Of a DNA stretch of 64,000 bases, positions 44,096 to 55,626 are shown piece after piece. The translations under genes and the position numbers were made by a program. The notes beneath the pieces were generated by a model. That model searched no databases, had not been told where the DNA came from, and saw only the letters and a program-made list of their open reading frames with translations. The DNA comes from Trachythela sp. YZ-2020 (lineage: Eukaryota; Cnidaria; Anthozoa; Malacalcyonacea; Clavulariidae): contig JADLSH010000085.1 in NCBI GenBank assembly GCA_016169945.1, positions 1,054,001-1,118,000 of the forward strand, in the 5' to 3' direction. Each line of letters begins with the position of its first letter. Within the stretch, counting starts at the first letter, position 1.

Positions 44096-44778
44096 CAGGG
44101 GCAGATCCAGTATAATAGGACGACTGATGCAGTAGGGCACCCCCGGGAAATTTTGAAATCTAGGACCTCGGAGACGCCATTTCCTACGTTCTGAACAAAA
44201 ATTTTATTCAATTTGTAGGTGGAAATCAGAAAGATACCTAAAAATATTCCAATTATATCGCAAAAACGTAGTTTTTCCAGATAAGAATAAGTTTAGCTTC
44301 CTATACAATAAGTTTTGCCATGAAGTAGTGAATATGTAGATAATAGCAGTTGTGGCCGAAGTAGTCAGTTTTGGTCTCCTGTATCAAATTTCCAAGACAA
44401 AAAATCATTGCAATATTTGAAGACAAGGCAAATACACTCCTACAGTGCAACCCTATGACTACAAAATTGAAACTGACATTCTATAAGAACGATTTACAAC
44501 AAAGACCGAAACAGGATATTCGGCAAACATTATCTGGACATATTCAAGTAACTGCAATTGAAATAACTCATGTTGAGAATTGTAAATAATGCAGCGATTG
44601 AAGTTGGTCTCTGAAGCTATTTAGCCGGTCTCACATAGCATTGCGTGGCATAATGCGTCGAATTTAACAATGCAAAATTTTGAGACCGACTGCACTTATT
44701 TTGAGACTGACCGGATCATTATCTCTGGGGGGTGTACCACCTACCCACACCACCCCCCCCCCCACATTTACGCCCCTG
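44096..44778. mobile_element. Probable hAT-type non-autonomous element
   Basis: Ends CAGGGGCAGATCCAG and ATTTACGCCCCTG; flanks CATGTACA and GATGTAAT share only five of eight positions, so the target duplication is doubtful. Interior has no ORF with protein character. Confidence 0.45.
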
Positions 44779-45158
44779 GATGTAATCAGCTTTTCCGAGC
44801 GTTTTCAGCCTTTTGGGTGGTGTTCAATTTATTTTAACATCACAAGGTTGAGATTTTTTAATTCTTTTTGACGTAATTTCGAAAATTCATAAGCTTTTAC
44901 AAAAAAGATTTGATATATTTTTCACTACACATGCAAATTAAGGAAAGAATGCGTTTAATTTGCATACTTGAAGTTTAAGCTGCTCCGCTGTCCGAAATAC
45001 CGTGGGCTCGTTTCTTCGCACGAAAATATATAAACAACATGGCTGCCGTTCGCAAGTACTCGAAGCTGTCAGAAAACGGTGTTGATTACCTTCCTCAAGA
45101 AAATTTAACAAAAACAACATCCGAAAACGTGATCATCATGTTCACAGCTACAATTCTG

Positions 45159-45365
45159 TCATAAAAGAAATTTGCCCCTCGATGAGGTAAGTGTGCACAT
45201 ATATTTGGCCATCCACCTCCCTGACTTGTCTTTTGAAAAATAAGACGAATCTCTTCCACAAATAATGCAGCATTCTGGTAGTACATGCTTGTGTCTTTGA
45301 GGCAAGGTCTTACTTGGTTCCTTAACTGAATTGCGTGTAATCTTTCTTCTGGCTCCATGTGGCAT
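45159..45365 (-). pseudogene. N-terminal zinc-like exon of the same large family
   Basis: Minus strand, frame with LPECCIICGRDSSYFSKDKS then GRWMAKYMCTLT: a CxxC followed by a GRW-x-C block, which I recall at the start of this family. It ends near sequence ATTTGCCCCTCGATGAGG that has a counterpart at 42311-42340, another sign of reshuffling. A second overlapping frame (MEPEERLHAIQLRNQ) is open but less convincing. Confidence 0.45.
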
Positions 45366-45386
45366 GTGTGGTCTATGGTCTAATCT

Positions 45387-45473
45387 ATCGATTCATGTAA
45401 AAATTATGTAGTTACACGATGGGTGTTACGGAATCTGTTTTCTAATTAAGCATATTTTCGACCCTCATTTTTA
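45387..45473 (-). repeat. Inverted repeat arm (partner 39479-39545)
   Basis: TCTAATCTATCGATTCATGT then ATTTTCGACCCTCATT; see the partner entry. Confidence 0.6.
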
Positions 45474-45927
45474 CGAAAAAATGAAACTGGAAAGGTGAAA
45501 CAAAATGTGATTTGCCAAAACAAAACGCCAATGTGTAGTACAAGACAAATTGACAAACGTCGTTATGTTCTTCGCCACTGGACTTTAAAAGTTATGAATT
45601 TCGTCATTTTCCTCCAATCGCCAAATGTTTGTTAGGCAAGCTTATTACTAAAGTTCGTGTTTAACTTGGAAAGGTTTTGTATCCACAGATAAACCTCAAA
45701 TATAGCTTGAAGTGATAATTTGTTTATGTACAATATAGCAAGATGTAGACGAAACTAATTTGTTGGCAAACTTCTGTTTCACTTTTTGCGAAATGTGTAA
45801 AGTAATTCTTTGTCATTTCTGGGCGCCATATGTTGTTCTTTTACTGCGCAAACTCAGTGTCGTGCGTCTGTCTGGCCATGTTGCAGACACAGAGGGGCCA
45901 AGGCGTACATCTGAGTTTAATACGAGA

Positions 45928-46045
45928 ATAGATATTTCTATATTTTTATCATATCAATATCATTGTTTCGATTGGTTTCAATTGGAACAGTACAATTGTT
46001 TGTAAAAAATTTTGGAAGTTAGGACTATAAACTGAAAGGTTCGTC
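45928..46045 (+). repeat. Dispersed repeat, partial diverged copy 3
   Basis: ATATCAATATCATTGTTTCG and GAAAGGTTCGTC match the central part of the repeat at 4014 and 7710. It ends about 30 bp before the first EXO1-HIRAN repeat unit, so it may supply upstream sequence to copy U0 only. Confidence 0.55.
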
Positions 46046-46077
46046 ACGATAGCAGGGGGGGAATGAAGCGGGCGTGC

Positions 46078-48510
46078 ACATGCGCAATAAGAAAAATGAA
46101 AACGAGGCTGTTATGGATCATTCAAGATTCAGCCGTAGTAGAGGAAGGAGCTAGATTGTACAAGCGAACAATTTATGCAAATTTACGAAGCAAGGACAAG
46201 TTGATTGTGGAGCGTCGTTTATATCTCTAAATTCGGAGTATTCTCGTTCATGCGCGAAACATTTTAACACATTGACTTTAATAAGAATTTGAGACGTGTT
46301 TAGTAAGTCGATATATCGTTGTTGTTGATTGATGTAGTCTAAATATTAAAAGCTTGGGTTACTCAACCGTGACTCTTAAATTTTATGGGAATAAATGACC
46401 TGCTGCCTTTTGTCAGTGAATATGCCCGTAAAATAAGCTTGAAAGATCTAAATGGTAAAGTTTGTGGAATTGATGTGTTTGGATGGCTGTATAAAGGAAC
46501 TTATTCATGCGCATACGAACTTGAAACTGGACAATCAACAACGAAGCATATAGAATATGTGGAACAACGTCTCGAGCAACTGAAAACGGTTCAAATCAAA
46601 CCTGTGTTGGTGTTTGATGGAATAACGCCAGACCTAAAGCTACCTGTTGTGACCAAGAGAAGAGATTTAACATCACTTAACTGTTCCAGATAATTATCAA
46701 GATAATTTTCAACTAGCAATGTCTACTATTCTTGCACACCCAGTATTTGACCCTTCCCAACTCACACAAGTTCCTCTTTATGAAGTGGAAAACAACCAGG
46801 TTGCTGCCACATTTATCCACCTGGATGGTATTAAATTGCTCAACTTTTCCAGAGGGAACGTTGATCCCAGAAATTTAGATCAATTAGCTTATCAGTTTTC
46901 CTTGGACAAACCATCCATTGACACCTACGCTATTAGGCTTTTCAAGTTGCATGCACTTGATACAAACAATGACGAACATCGGCCAAATGAAAATAACAGG
47001 GAGAATGATCAGGAAATAGCACCCAATACTGTTCAACAAAAAAACCCCATTGACCATATTGATGACACCACTGAGCATTGTTTGCCATTTAAAGTTTTGG
47101 GAAGTGCACATCATCGGAAAATGCAAGATTCCTTGGAGCTTGGTTTGTTGGCAATGAATGAAGGGAAACAGGTTCAAGTCCATTTACAGCCTGAACCAAC
47201 CAATGACTATGACAGCAATGCTATTTTAGTCGAGATAAATTATGGTGGAGGATTCAAACCTGTGGGCTACATTGCACGAGAGTTAACCAGGTTATTAAAT
47301 CCATTGTTGGGCAACCAGATAGTTTCGGTAGGCATTAAGCACATCAAATTTAGAACTACTTTCCAGAATATTGGTTACTACATAACAATTATAATTACAA
47401 AGAAGGGGCCTTGGGACAACAGCATTGTTAAAAAGAGCAAAAGTGTAAAGTGACTGTAATAGGTGGGTAACTGACTAAGCTGTGTACAGGGTGATCAACC
47501 ATAAAGTGCTGACAGCTACAGGAGCATGCAAGTGAGTTAATATTAAATCCTTCCAGTATATTTTCATGTAGATACATTGTCAATGGTATGTAAAATAAAA
47601 TGATTTAACATTGTTAACTCCATCTACGGTAGCTGCCAGCATTATTTTGAATTTCAGAGTTCATTATGTGATTATTCTATTTTTTTTAGAGTTCAATATG
47701 TGATTATTCTATTTTTTTCTAATAAAATATTGCTTTCCAAAATGTTCACAGAAACACTCACCCTCAACCCCCCCCCCCCCCCCAGAGGTCATTTTATCCA
47801 TTTACGATGCAAATTATCACAAACAAATTACTGTATATACATCCTAATAGGGTTGTTATATAAGGTGGAAGGCATTTCTGGGGTACTATGCTGGCCCAGT
47901 TTTGGCAAGATCCTGTCTTTGTCTATGGTAAGGAAATTTTAAGGAATTTCAAAGGAAATTTTAGAATTTAGATGTTCAAAATAAAATTGAAACGAAAGAA
48001 ACTGTATGTGTGTTGGCGTTGCAATAGACACCATAGGCATTTATTGAAGGATTGAGCTCTAAAGGCGAGGGCGTTTATTATAAAGGCATTTGTAGGAATA
48101 GATTAATTAATGAAGATTAAAAAATGAAAAGTACTACCAGGAGTGGTTTGATAATACAACTGCAGATTGAACGAAATACTAAACTAAACTATCAACAGGA
48201 TATACTGTACAGCCTGCACTACTGGCTTTCCTGATGATTTTGCTTATTAAAGCCTGCACAAGAAGAGAAATTATAGAAATAGGGATATTGGAAAGTAAGG
48301 TTAAATTATAAATTATTTAAAGGGTGGTCCATATGGTAGTCCATGGACTGGAGGTCAGCAAAATGTACATACCCAAGCACCCTATATTATTATTTGCTCG
48401 CTATCAGTGGATGATCTTATTTATCAAGAGCAATTGTGAAACTTAGTGAGTAAATGCATACAAAATAGACTGTTTCATTACATCATTCTGTCTGGATCTT
48501 TGACTTTGCA
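46078..48510 (+). repeat. Tandem array unit U0 (internally deleted)
   Basis: Starts ACATGCGCAATAAGAAAAAT and ends GACTTTGCA like the other units. 2433 bp because about 1.74 kb, from nuclease codon 94 to just before the HIRAN part and including the LINE, is missing. The 3' non-coding module (47454-48510) has a C-run of about 17 and no gene. Confidence 0.93.
46385..47453 (+). pseudogene. EXO1-HIRAN gene, copy U0, deleted nuclease core
   Basis: Codons 1-93 encode the XPG N-terminal domain (MGINDLLPFVSEYARKIS, D30 in CGIDVFGWLYKG, D78 in LVFDG). The sequence then jumps to DLTSLNCSR and a stop at 46693, with a two-base GA overlap at the joint. The XPG-I domain, including E150, D152, D171 and D173, is gone. 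The C-terminal part (from VPDNYQDNF, 46683-47453) is complete but in the +1 frame. It could at most give a 102-residue nuclease stub and a separate HIRAN polypeptide. Confidence 0.85.
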
Positions 48511-48817
48511 ACATGCGCAATAAGAAAAATGAAAACGAGGCTGTTATGGATCATTCAAGATTCAGCCGTAGTAGAGGAAGGAGCTAGATTGTACAAGCGA
48601 ACAATTTATGCAAATTTACGAAGCAAGGACAAGTTGATTGTGGAGCGTCGTTTATATCTCTAAATTCGGAGTATTCTCGTTCATGCGCGAAACATTTTAA
48701 CACATTGACTTTAATAAGAATTTGAGACGTGTTTAGTAAGTCGATATATCGTTGTTGTTGATTGATGTAGTCTAAATATTAAAAGCTTGGGTTACTCAAC
48801 CGTGACTCTTAAATTTT

Positions 48818-51632
48818 ATGGGAATAAATGACCTGCTGCCTTTTGTCAGTGAATATGCCCGTAAAATAAGCTTGAAAGATCTAAATGGTAAAGTTTGTGG
48901 AATTGATGTGTTTGGATGGCTGTATAAAGGAACTTATTCATGCGCATACGAACTTGAAACTGGACAATCAACAACGAAGCATATAGAATATGTGGAACAA
49001 CGTCTCGAGCAACTGAAAACGGTTCAAATCAAACCTGTGTTGGTGTTTGATGGAATAACGCCAGACCTAAAGCTACCTGTTGTGACCAAGAGAAGAGAAC
49101 GCAGATCAAAGAACCGTGATAATGCGTTGAAGATGTTGCAGGAAGGTAATGCCAGACAAGCTGCTGCCCTTATGAAAAGCGCGATATCCATTGACTACAA
49201 GATTTTTGTTGAACTTATCAAGGTGTGTGTTGAAAAAGGATACGATTATGTTGTTTCGCCATACGAGAGTGACGCTCAGCTGACATATTTTGCTGGGTAT
49301 GTGACTTTCTCTCGAACAGGTTCCAACGTGTCAAACTGTCCAACGATTGCTTCTCTGAATGGGGAGCAGTCCCATCTGGTGTTCCCCAGGGTACGAAACT
49401 CGGGCCCTGGCTGTTCCTCTTGATGATAAATTATCTGAACCCACAGATGCACACTCTTGAAATATGTGCATGACACCACTTTGGCTGAAGTTGTTCCAAA
49501 GAATGGTCAAAGTCACATGCAGAACACCGTAACCGAGGTTGAGAAATGGAGTAACTACAACAAGCTCCAGCTAAATGCTGACAAATGCAAAGAAATGGTC
49601 ATCGACTTTACGAAAGTAAAGCATCAGTTTGATGCCATCACCGTGAACTCCCATGAACTCGAGCTAGTCAGCAGTGCCAAATTACTAGGTGTTACGATAT
49701 CCAACTCCCTGCAATGGATAAACCACGTGAACGATGTCATAAAGAAAGCGAATAGACGTTTGTATTTCTTGATTTTACTAAAGCGTGCAAACGTTCCTAC
49801 TCGTGATATCATCAGCTTCTACTTCACTTGCATCAGACCTGTACTTGAGTATTTTGCTCCTGTATTCCATCATGCTCTCCCAGGATATTTATGTAAAGAT
49901 CTTGAACGCATTCAAAAGCGGGCGTTGTCTATTATATCTCCGGGACTATCATACACGGACAATCTTAATACACACAATATAAGTACTTTGAAAGACAGGC
50001 GCCAGAAACTTTGTCAAAAACTTTTCCAAACAGTTATATCTGATGCTGATCACAAGCTTCACCATCTTCTACCACCAAAAAACACTTCTGTATATAACCT
50101 AAGAAGACAGCGTCATTTTGACTGTCCAACCACACGGACAAATCGGTTCAGAGACACTTATATTTTGTCAATGTCAAAGATCGAGTAGTTTAAATTATTG
50201 ATACTAGCTAGTGAGGTTCTGATTTCACTTTCACTACCACTGCCGCTGCCTTACGCGCAGACCTAATTTTTATAATATGTCTCTGTTTAGTTTGTGGTCA
50301 CCTTATATTGTGGCAATGGTGGTAGTGAGGGTCTAACATGAATCCGTTTTGTAACTTTTTATGTACTATGCCTAATAGATGTGGGTGTATGTGTTTGTGT
50401 GCGTATGTAAATGTGTGTGTTTGTCTATAAATTTAACATTGTATTTTACGCAATTCAGCCTTTGTAGGCTGCCATGTAAAATGTTATTAAACCAACTATC
50501 TATCTAACCAACTATCTATCTATCTATCTATCTTGAAGGTTGGACTCATTGATTACATTTTGACTGAGGACTCGGACCATCTCCTTTTGGATGCAGAGAG
50601 TTTACGAAAGTGATATTTAAAGTTAATTTTGACACCATGGACGGTGAATTGATTGTTTTGAATGACGTCTATGGTTCAACCGCTTCAGATAAGTTTTATT
50701 CGTTTACTGTCAATATGTTTAGATGTATGTGCATATTATCTGGTTGCGATTATTTGCCTTCGATAATAGGTGTTGGGATTAAAAGAGCATATGCTGCTGT
50801 TAGGCAAAGCCAGACCCCAATGATGCAATCGAGTTTTTGAAGGATTTAACATCACTTAACTGTTCCAGATAATTATCAAGATAATTTTCAACTAGCAATG
50901 TCTACTATTCTTGCACACCCAGTATTTGACCCTTCCCAACTCACACAAGTTCCTCTTTATGAAGTGGAAAACAACCAGGTTGCTGCCACATTTATCCACC
51001 TGGATGGTATTAAATTGCTCAACTTTTCCAGAGGGAACGTTGATCCCAGAAATTTAGATCAATTAGCTTATCAGTTTTCCTTGGACAAACCATCCATTGA
51101 CACCTACGCTATTAGGCTTTTCAAGTTGCATGCACTTGATACAAACAATGACGAACATCGGCCAAATGAAAATAACAGGGAGAATGATCAGGAAATAGCA
51201 CCCAATACTGTTCAACAAAAAAACCCCATTGACCATATTGATGACACCACTGAGCATTGTTTGCCATTTAAAGTTTTGGGAAGTGCACATCATCGGAAAA
51301 TGCAAGATTCCTTGGAGCTTGGTTTGTTGGCAATGAATGAAGGGAAACAGGTTCAAGTCCATTTACAGCCTGAACCAACCAATGACTATGACAGCAATGC
51401 TATTTTAGTCGAGATAAATTATGGTGGAGGATTCAAACCTGTGGGCTACATTGCACGAGAGTTAACCAGGTTATTAAATCCATTGTTGGGCAACCAGATA
51501 GTTTCGGTAGGCATTAAGCACATCAAATTTAGAACTACTTTCCAGAATATTGGTTACTACATAACAATTATAATTACAAAGAAGGGGCCTTGGGACAACA
51601 GCATTGTTAAAAAGAGCAAAAGTGTAAAGTGA
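48818..51632 (+). pseudogene. EXO1-like nuclease fused to HIRAN domain, copy U1
   Basis: 48818-49294 encodes residues 1-159 of an XPG/EXO1-type 5' nuclease with metal ligands at human EXO1 numbering: D30, D78, E150 and D152 (SPYESDAQLTYFA). A LINE (49295-50535) interrupts the gene. From 50536 residue 160 onward follows: KVGLIDYILTEDSDHLLFG (D171, D173) and ILSGCDYLPSIIGVGIKRAY (H3TH region). Two one-base deletions (four T in CTCCTTTTGG; GCAAAGCC for GCAAAAGCC) break this part. 50862-51632 carries VPDNYQDNFQLAMSTIL, as in the EXO1 region after the nuclease core, then a HIRAN domain (FKVLGSAHHRKM, EPTNDYDSNAI, PVGYIARELTRLL). HIRAN binds DNA 3' ends in HLTF/Rad5. Predicted role DNA repair or replication, but this copy is broken. 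Confidence 0.85.
49295..50535 (+). mobile_element. 5'-truncated LINE in the U1 nuclease gene
   Basis: Begins GGGTATGTGACTTTCTCTCG directly after codon 159 (GCT) and ends in a (CTAT)n run plus CTTG directly before codon 160 (AAG). The frame FLSNRFQRVKLSNDCFSEWG then PSGVPQGTKLGPWLFLLMIN is RT; YVDD has become YVHD and a base is lost on either side (CACAGATGC, CTCTTGAAA). The C-terminal RT part (49457-50188) is open. CR1/L2/Rex-like non-LTR element, 1241 bp. Confidence 0.88.
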
Positions 51633-52691
51633 CTGTAATAGGTGGGTAACTGACTAAGCTGTGTACAGGGTGATCAACCATAAAGTGCTGACAGCTACAG
51701 GAGCATGCAAGTGAGTTAATATTAAATCCTTCCAGTATATTTTCATGTAGATACATTGTCAATGGTATGTAAAATAAAATGATTTAACATTGTTAACTCC
51801 ATCTACGGTAGCTGCCAGCATTATTTTGAATTTCAGAGTTCATGATGTGATTATTCTATTTTTTTTAGAGTTCAATATGTGATTATTCTATTTTTTTCTA
51901 ATAAAATATTGCTTTCCAAAATGTTCACAGAAACACTCACCCTCAACCCCCCCCCCCCCCCAGAGGTCATTTTATCCATTTACGATGCAAATTATCACAA
52001 ACAAATTACTGTATATACATCCTAATAGGGTTGTTATATAAGGTGGAAGGCATTTCTGGGGTACTATGCTGGCCCAGTTTTGGCAAGATCCTGTCTTTGT
52101 CTATGGTAAGGAAATTTTTAAGGAATTTCAAAGGAAATTTTAGAATTTAGATGTTCAAAATAAAATTGAAACGAAAGAAACTGTATGTGTGTTGGCGTTG
52201 CAATAGACACCATAGGCATTTATTGAAGGATTGAGCTCTAAAGGCGAGGGGCGTTTATTATAAAGGCATTTGTAGGAATAGATTAATTAATGAAGATTAA
52301 AAAATGAAAAGTACTACCAGGAGTGGTTTGATAATACAACTGCAGATTGAACGAAATACTAAACTAAACTATCAACAGGATATACTGTACAGCCTGCACT
52401 ACTGGCTTTCCTGATGATTTTGCTTATTAAAGCCTGCACAAGAAGAGAAATTATAGAAATAGGGATATTGGAAAGTAAGGTTAAATTATAAATTATTTAA
52501 AGGGTGGTCCATATGGTAGTCCATGGACTGGAGGTCAGCAAAATGTACATACCCAAGCACCCTATATTATTATTTGCTCGCTATCAGTGGATGATCTTAT
52601 TTATCAAGAGCAATTTTGAAACTTAGTGAGTAAATGCATACAAAATAGACTGTTTCATTACATCATTCTGTCTGGATCTTTGACTTTGCAA

Positions 52692-54059
52692 CAAAATAGG
52701 TTTGGGTGGGGTAAAAAAATTTTCCACTGATAGGGTAGCTAGAAAGTTTGTTTCGAAAAAGGTGGGATGATTTTTTCCGGCTCCATTATACTCTCTTCTG
52801 CCCCCACCCCAGCCATAAATGACTGGTCCCTTAGACAAGTAAAAAATTAAGTAGGGCACACTGGGGTGCATTGCAGCTCGATGGGTTAATACACAATAGT
52901 TCTTTATCTCAGGCACATATTAACTATTTGACCCAGTTCTATGACCGGAAAGTTCATTAGTTGAGATGCAATATGAGATGGTACAGGATCAAATTTCAAG
53001 TCCTTGCAGTCAGATCACACTACTCAAACATGAAATCTGATTCACTCCCTATTTTCAAACTTTTTACATAATATATAACACAAATAGTGATTAGACTGTG
53101 CGTTTTATATTTTTCTGGCTCATAGGCTGGCAATGCAAACATGATGTTGTCCACACATTTGTACTATATTTAAAGAGATCATTAAAAAAATTGTATTGTC
53201 TTAAATCTGTAGCAAGGGCATATTGTGTATAAACGTTATCAATAAGAGGGTAAATTTGAGGTGGACTGAACTACCTAGATTCCAGAATTATGAAGAAAAC
53301 TCTGAAGTTTCCTTTCAAATGACTTTCTGCTTGGTAATTTCGCTTTAGAACTTCGTGATGAATGAGATTTGCTAGGAGCTTTACAGACTTTTCTTCATAA
53401 CCCTAACGTTATCCAAATCATCCAAGTGACTTGTGTGCACCAGAGGAATTGGTACAGTAATTGTTCAGGCAATAGTTTGTAAGGACAGCTTCCAAGAGAA
53501 TTGACCAAACAGTATGCTCAAGATCTTGCTTTGTTTGCTGTTAGCCGTATTTATGATCTATAATATAGATGAAAAATAAATAAATAATTATTAAGATTTA
53601 ACCCATTAAGCACCAATTTGCCCTTTTTTATTCTAACACCGGACGATTGTATTCGCCTAGACTTGCTACTTACTCTTCAAGAAATTACTTCCTTGAAAAT
53701 TCCTTCGTTCTAAACAAAGACGAAGGACTTTGCGAAAGTCTAGTATTCGCCAAATGGGGGAGTGTTGTGCACTATGTAGTATGTACGGTTATTTAACCCA
53801 TTAAACTCCAGAGCTTTCCAACTGACAAGTAAAATCGTCTGCCGTTTGTCAAAAAAAAATAAGTAGGGCGCACTGGGGCACATTGCGGCTTAATGGATTA
53901 ACTAGAGACATTGTTAAATTTTGTGGTTAACCCATTAAGCTCCAGAGCTTCCCATTGACAAGTAAAATCGTCTGGCGTTTGTAAAAAAAAATCGTCTGGC
54001 GTTTGTCAAAAAAAATCGTCTGGCGTTTGTCAAAAAAAAAGTAGGGCGCACTGGGGCTT
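52692..54059. other. Single-copy spacer with an interspersed AACCCATTAAG repeat
   Basis: No gene. A repeat with TTAACCCATTAAGCTCCAGA, AAGTAAAATCGTCTG and GTAGGGCGCACTGGGG occurs at 53793-53905 and 53930-54059, with a decayed inverse-ended copy at about 52845-52900. Within the last, AAAATCGTCTGGCGTTTGTC is tandemly triplicated. Confidence 0.6.
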
Positions 54060-54060
54060 A

Positions 54061-54317
54061 CTGTCGTTGCAATAGAAGTGTTCCTAAAATATTGGATCAA
54101 TTCATTGCCTAGAATTTATCAATTGATTCGTTGAAAAATTGATGAACTTCCTGTGTGCGTGAATCGACCAATGGCATCTCATTTCAGTAACTGATTGACC
54201 AATTGGGAACAAGTATGCTAGTAAACAGGAAGTTGAGCAATTTTTGAGCAAATGAATTGATCAACTTATGTAATGAATTGATGTAATATTTTAGGAACAC
54301 TTCCATTGCAACGACAG
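54061..54317. mobile_element. Tc1/mariner-like MITE
   Basis: 257 bp; CTGTCGTTGCAAT...GAAGTGTTCCTAAAATATT at the left and its complement at the right (with CCATTGCAACGACAG), flanked by TA on both sides. Inserted into the AACCCATTAAG repeat. Confidence 0.75.
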
Positions 54318-54339
54318 TAATGGGTTAAATTATCTATAA

Positions 54340-55626
54340 TTACCATGGATGCGGTGGTGCTGGCAAGCCTTCAGGTATTTTGTGAAACTGTGCTCTGACA
54401 CTTTTCAATCCACGCTGAGGTAGGGAAGCACGGTTAGCATGGAAGACACCAGGATCTGCTCTTGTAGATATTTTTACTTTATCTAATCTTTCTACGCCAC
54501 TTGCAGATGGCGTATTAAACGATGGTAAAGCTACTTCGGAGTATCGGGTTTTCTTTCCGGTCCAGTAGTAGAAAGGCAGGTCGGGACTAATGCGTTTGCA
54601 GAATTCATTCAATATCTTCGTGTAAGAATCCAAGAAAGATTTCATGTCAAACACATCTCCAAGCATTTCATGAAGTACAGAAATATACGACTCGACATCG
54701 TCACTTGTTCCACTACGTGGATGTTCAGGCATCATTTCTCTGCGCTGGTATTCTTCTCGTCTCATTTCGAGACTGGTTAAATTAGTCAGAAGTGCTACAA
54801 CAGTTTCCCTCGTCAAGCCATGGACGGTGTTTGTCTTGATCCTTCTGTTGACATCCAGTAATCTGAAGTCACACGGGCAACATTCAGTAGAATTGCTACC
54901 GGTAAACCCTGGTATCCAATCAGCAAGCAACCAGTCAAGCAATTCTTTGCAGAATTGTGACCTAGACGACTCATCAAGACCCCGTGAATCAACTGCCCGA
55001 TGCCAATTCCTGATAAGCCTTGTCAACTCTTTTTCTGCCGTGTAATCTTTCTTCTCAAAGAATTGTAGGACACCTATCGACCATACCCTCTCACAATCAG
55101 GAATATTCTGCTTCCTTACTCCTGTAAGTGCTTGCTTTGTAAGACCAGTACTTGGATCTTTCAATGCTTCAACATATCTTCTGAGATCTATTCCCGGAAT
55201 ATTTCCATCCCTGAAACTGTGGGTAAGGCGCTTGAGAACATGCCCATGATCTTCGCGTTCATGGAAGTATTCACCAACTCTCTCGTCAAACTCAGGAACA
55301 TATGGGTGGCTAACAAAATCCACACCTTGCATCTTCCACTGATCAATCTTGAACCGGTAAATATACTGGGCCATAATGGATTTCAGGCACGAATTCTTAT
55401 CATCTGGAGTTGCATGCTTCCACGGGTATGGTTCGTAGAAAGATGGAAATTGTTTCCGCTTCAACATGTGTATGGCGTCATCAAATGGGACTGGGTTATC
55501 AGGGCAACTATTCTCCATGACATCTTTTAACCACAAAACATCGCTAATCGGAACTGCTGGGTGATATTTTTCGGGTTGATTTGAAGCTTGGTTGATGGTA
55601 AGATACTTTTCAATGTCAGAGACATG
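54340..55626 (-). CDS. Uncharacterised protein family, 5' end removed at the array breakpoint
   Basis: About 425 residues of continuous frame. Notable stretches: SDVLWLKDVMENSCPDNPVP, SFYEPYPWKHATPDDKNSCL, QWKMQGVDFVSHPYVPEFDE, a long charged middle, MPEHPRSGTSDDVESYISVL, HEMLGDVFDMKSFLDSYTKI and ISPDLPFYYWTGKKTRYSEV. I recall similar HPR-x-S/G-TSDDVE and DP-x-LPFYY-x-T blocks in cnidarian hypothetical proteins, possibly repeat-associated, but no domain name. The 5' end is cut at 55627, where the plus-strand U2 copy begins; the ORF start beyond it is antisense array sequence. The 3' end PAPPHPW-stop may instead be a splice donor (ATG|GTAATT at about 54342), so more exons may lie downstream. 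No frameshift, so it was lost recently or is still expressed. Confidence 0.6.
   Translation of the reverse strand, partial: HVSDIEKYLTINQASNQPEKYHPAVPISDVLWLKDVMENSCPDNPVPFDDAIHMLKRKQFPSFYEPYPWKHATPDDKNSCLKSIMAQYIYRFKIDQWKMQGVDFVSHPYVPEFDERVGEYFHEREDHGHVLKRLTHSFRDGNIPGIDLRRYVEALKDPSTGLTKQALTGVRKQNIPDCERVWSIGVLQFFEKKDYTAEKELTRLIRNWHRAVDSRGLDESSRSQFCKELLDWLLADWIPGFTGSNSTECCPCDFRLLDVNRRIKTNTVHGLTRETVVALLTNLTSLEMRREEYQRREMMPEHPRSGTSDDVESYISVLHEMLGDVFDMKSFLDSYTKILNEFCKRISPDLPFYYWTGKKTRYSEVALPSFNTPSASGVERLDKVKISTRADPGVFHANRASLPQRGLKSVRAQFHKIPEGLPAPPHPW

Larger units (their letters stand above)
48511..52691 (+). repeat. Tandem array unit U1
   Basis: Full-length unit with 5' leader (48511-48817), nuclease N part, LINE insertion, nuclease I part, HIRAN part and 3' module (51633-52691). 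Sequence after 52691 (AAAATAGGTTTGGG) is not part of the repeat. Confidence 0.93.

Noticed and set aside
45036..45186. Plus-strand first exon MAAVRKYSKLSENGVDYLP with GTAAGT donor
   Set aside because: The frame ends in TAA before the donor and no matching acceptor or downstream exon was found; kept only as a possibility.
49294..49302. Strong-looking donor GG|GTATGT as start of an intron over the LINE
   Set aside because: Joining it to the only plausible acceptor (TTGAAG|GTT) shifts the nuclease frame and meets a stop within a few codons.
51063..51362. 99-codon minus-strand ORF repeated in each array unit
   Set aside because: Antisense of the HIRAN coding part; its conservation follows from the recent tandem duplication.
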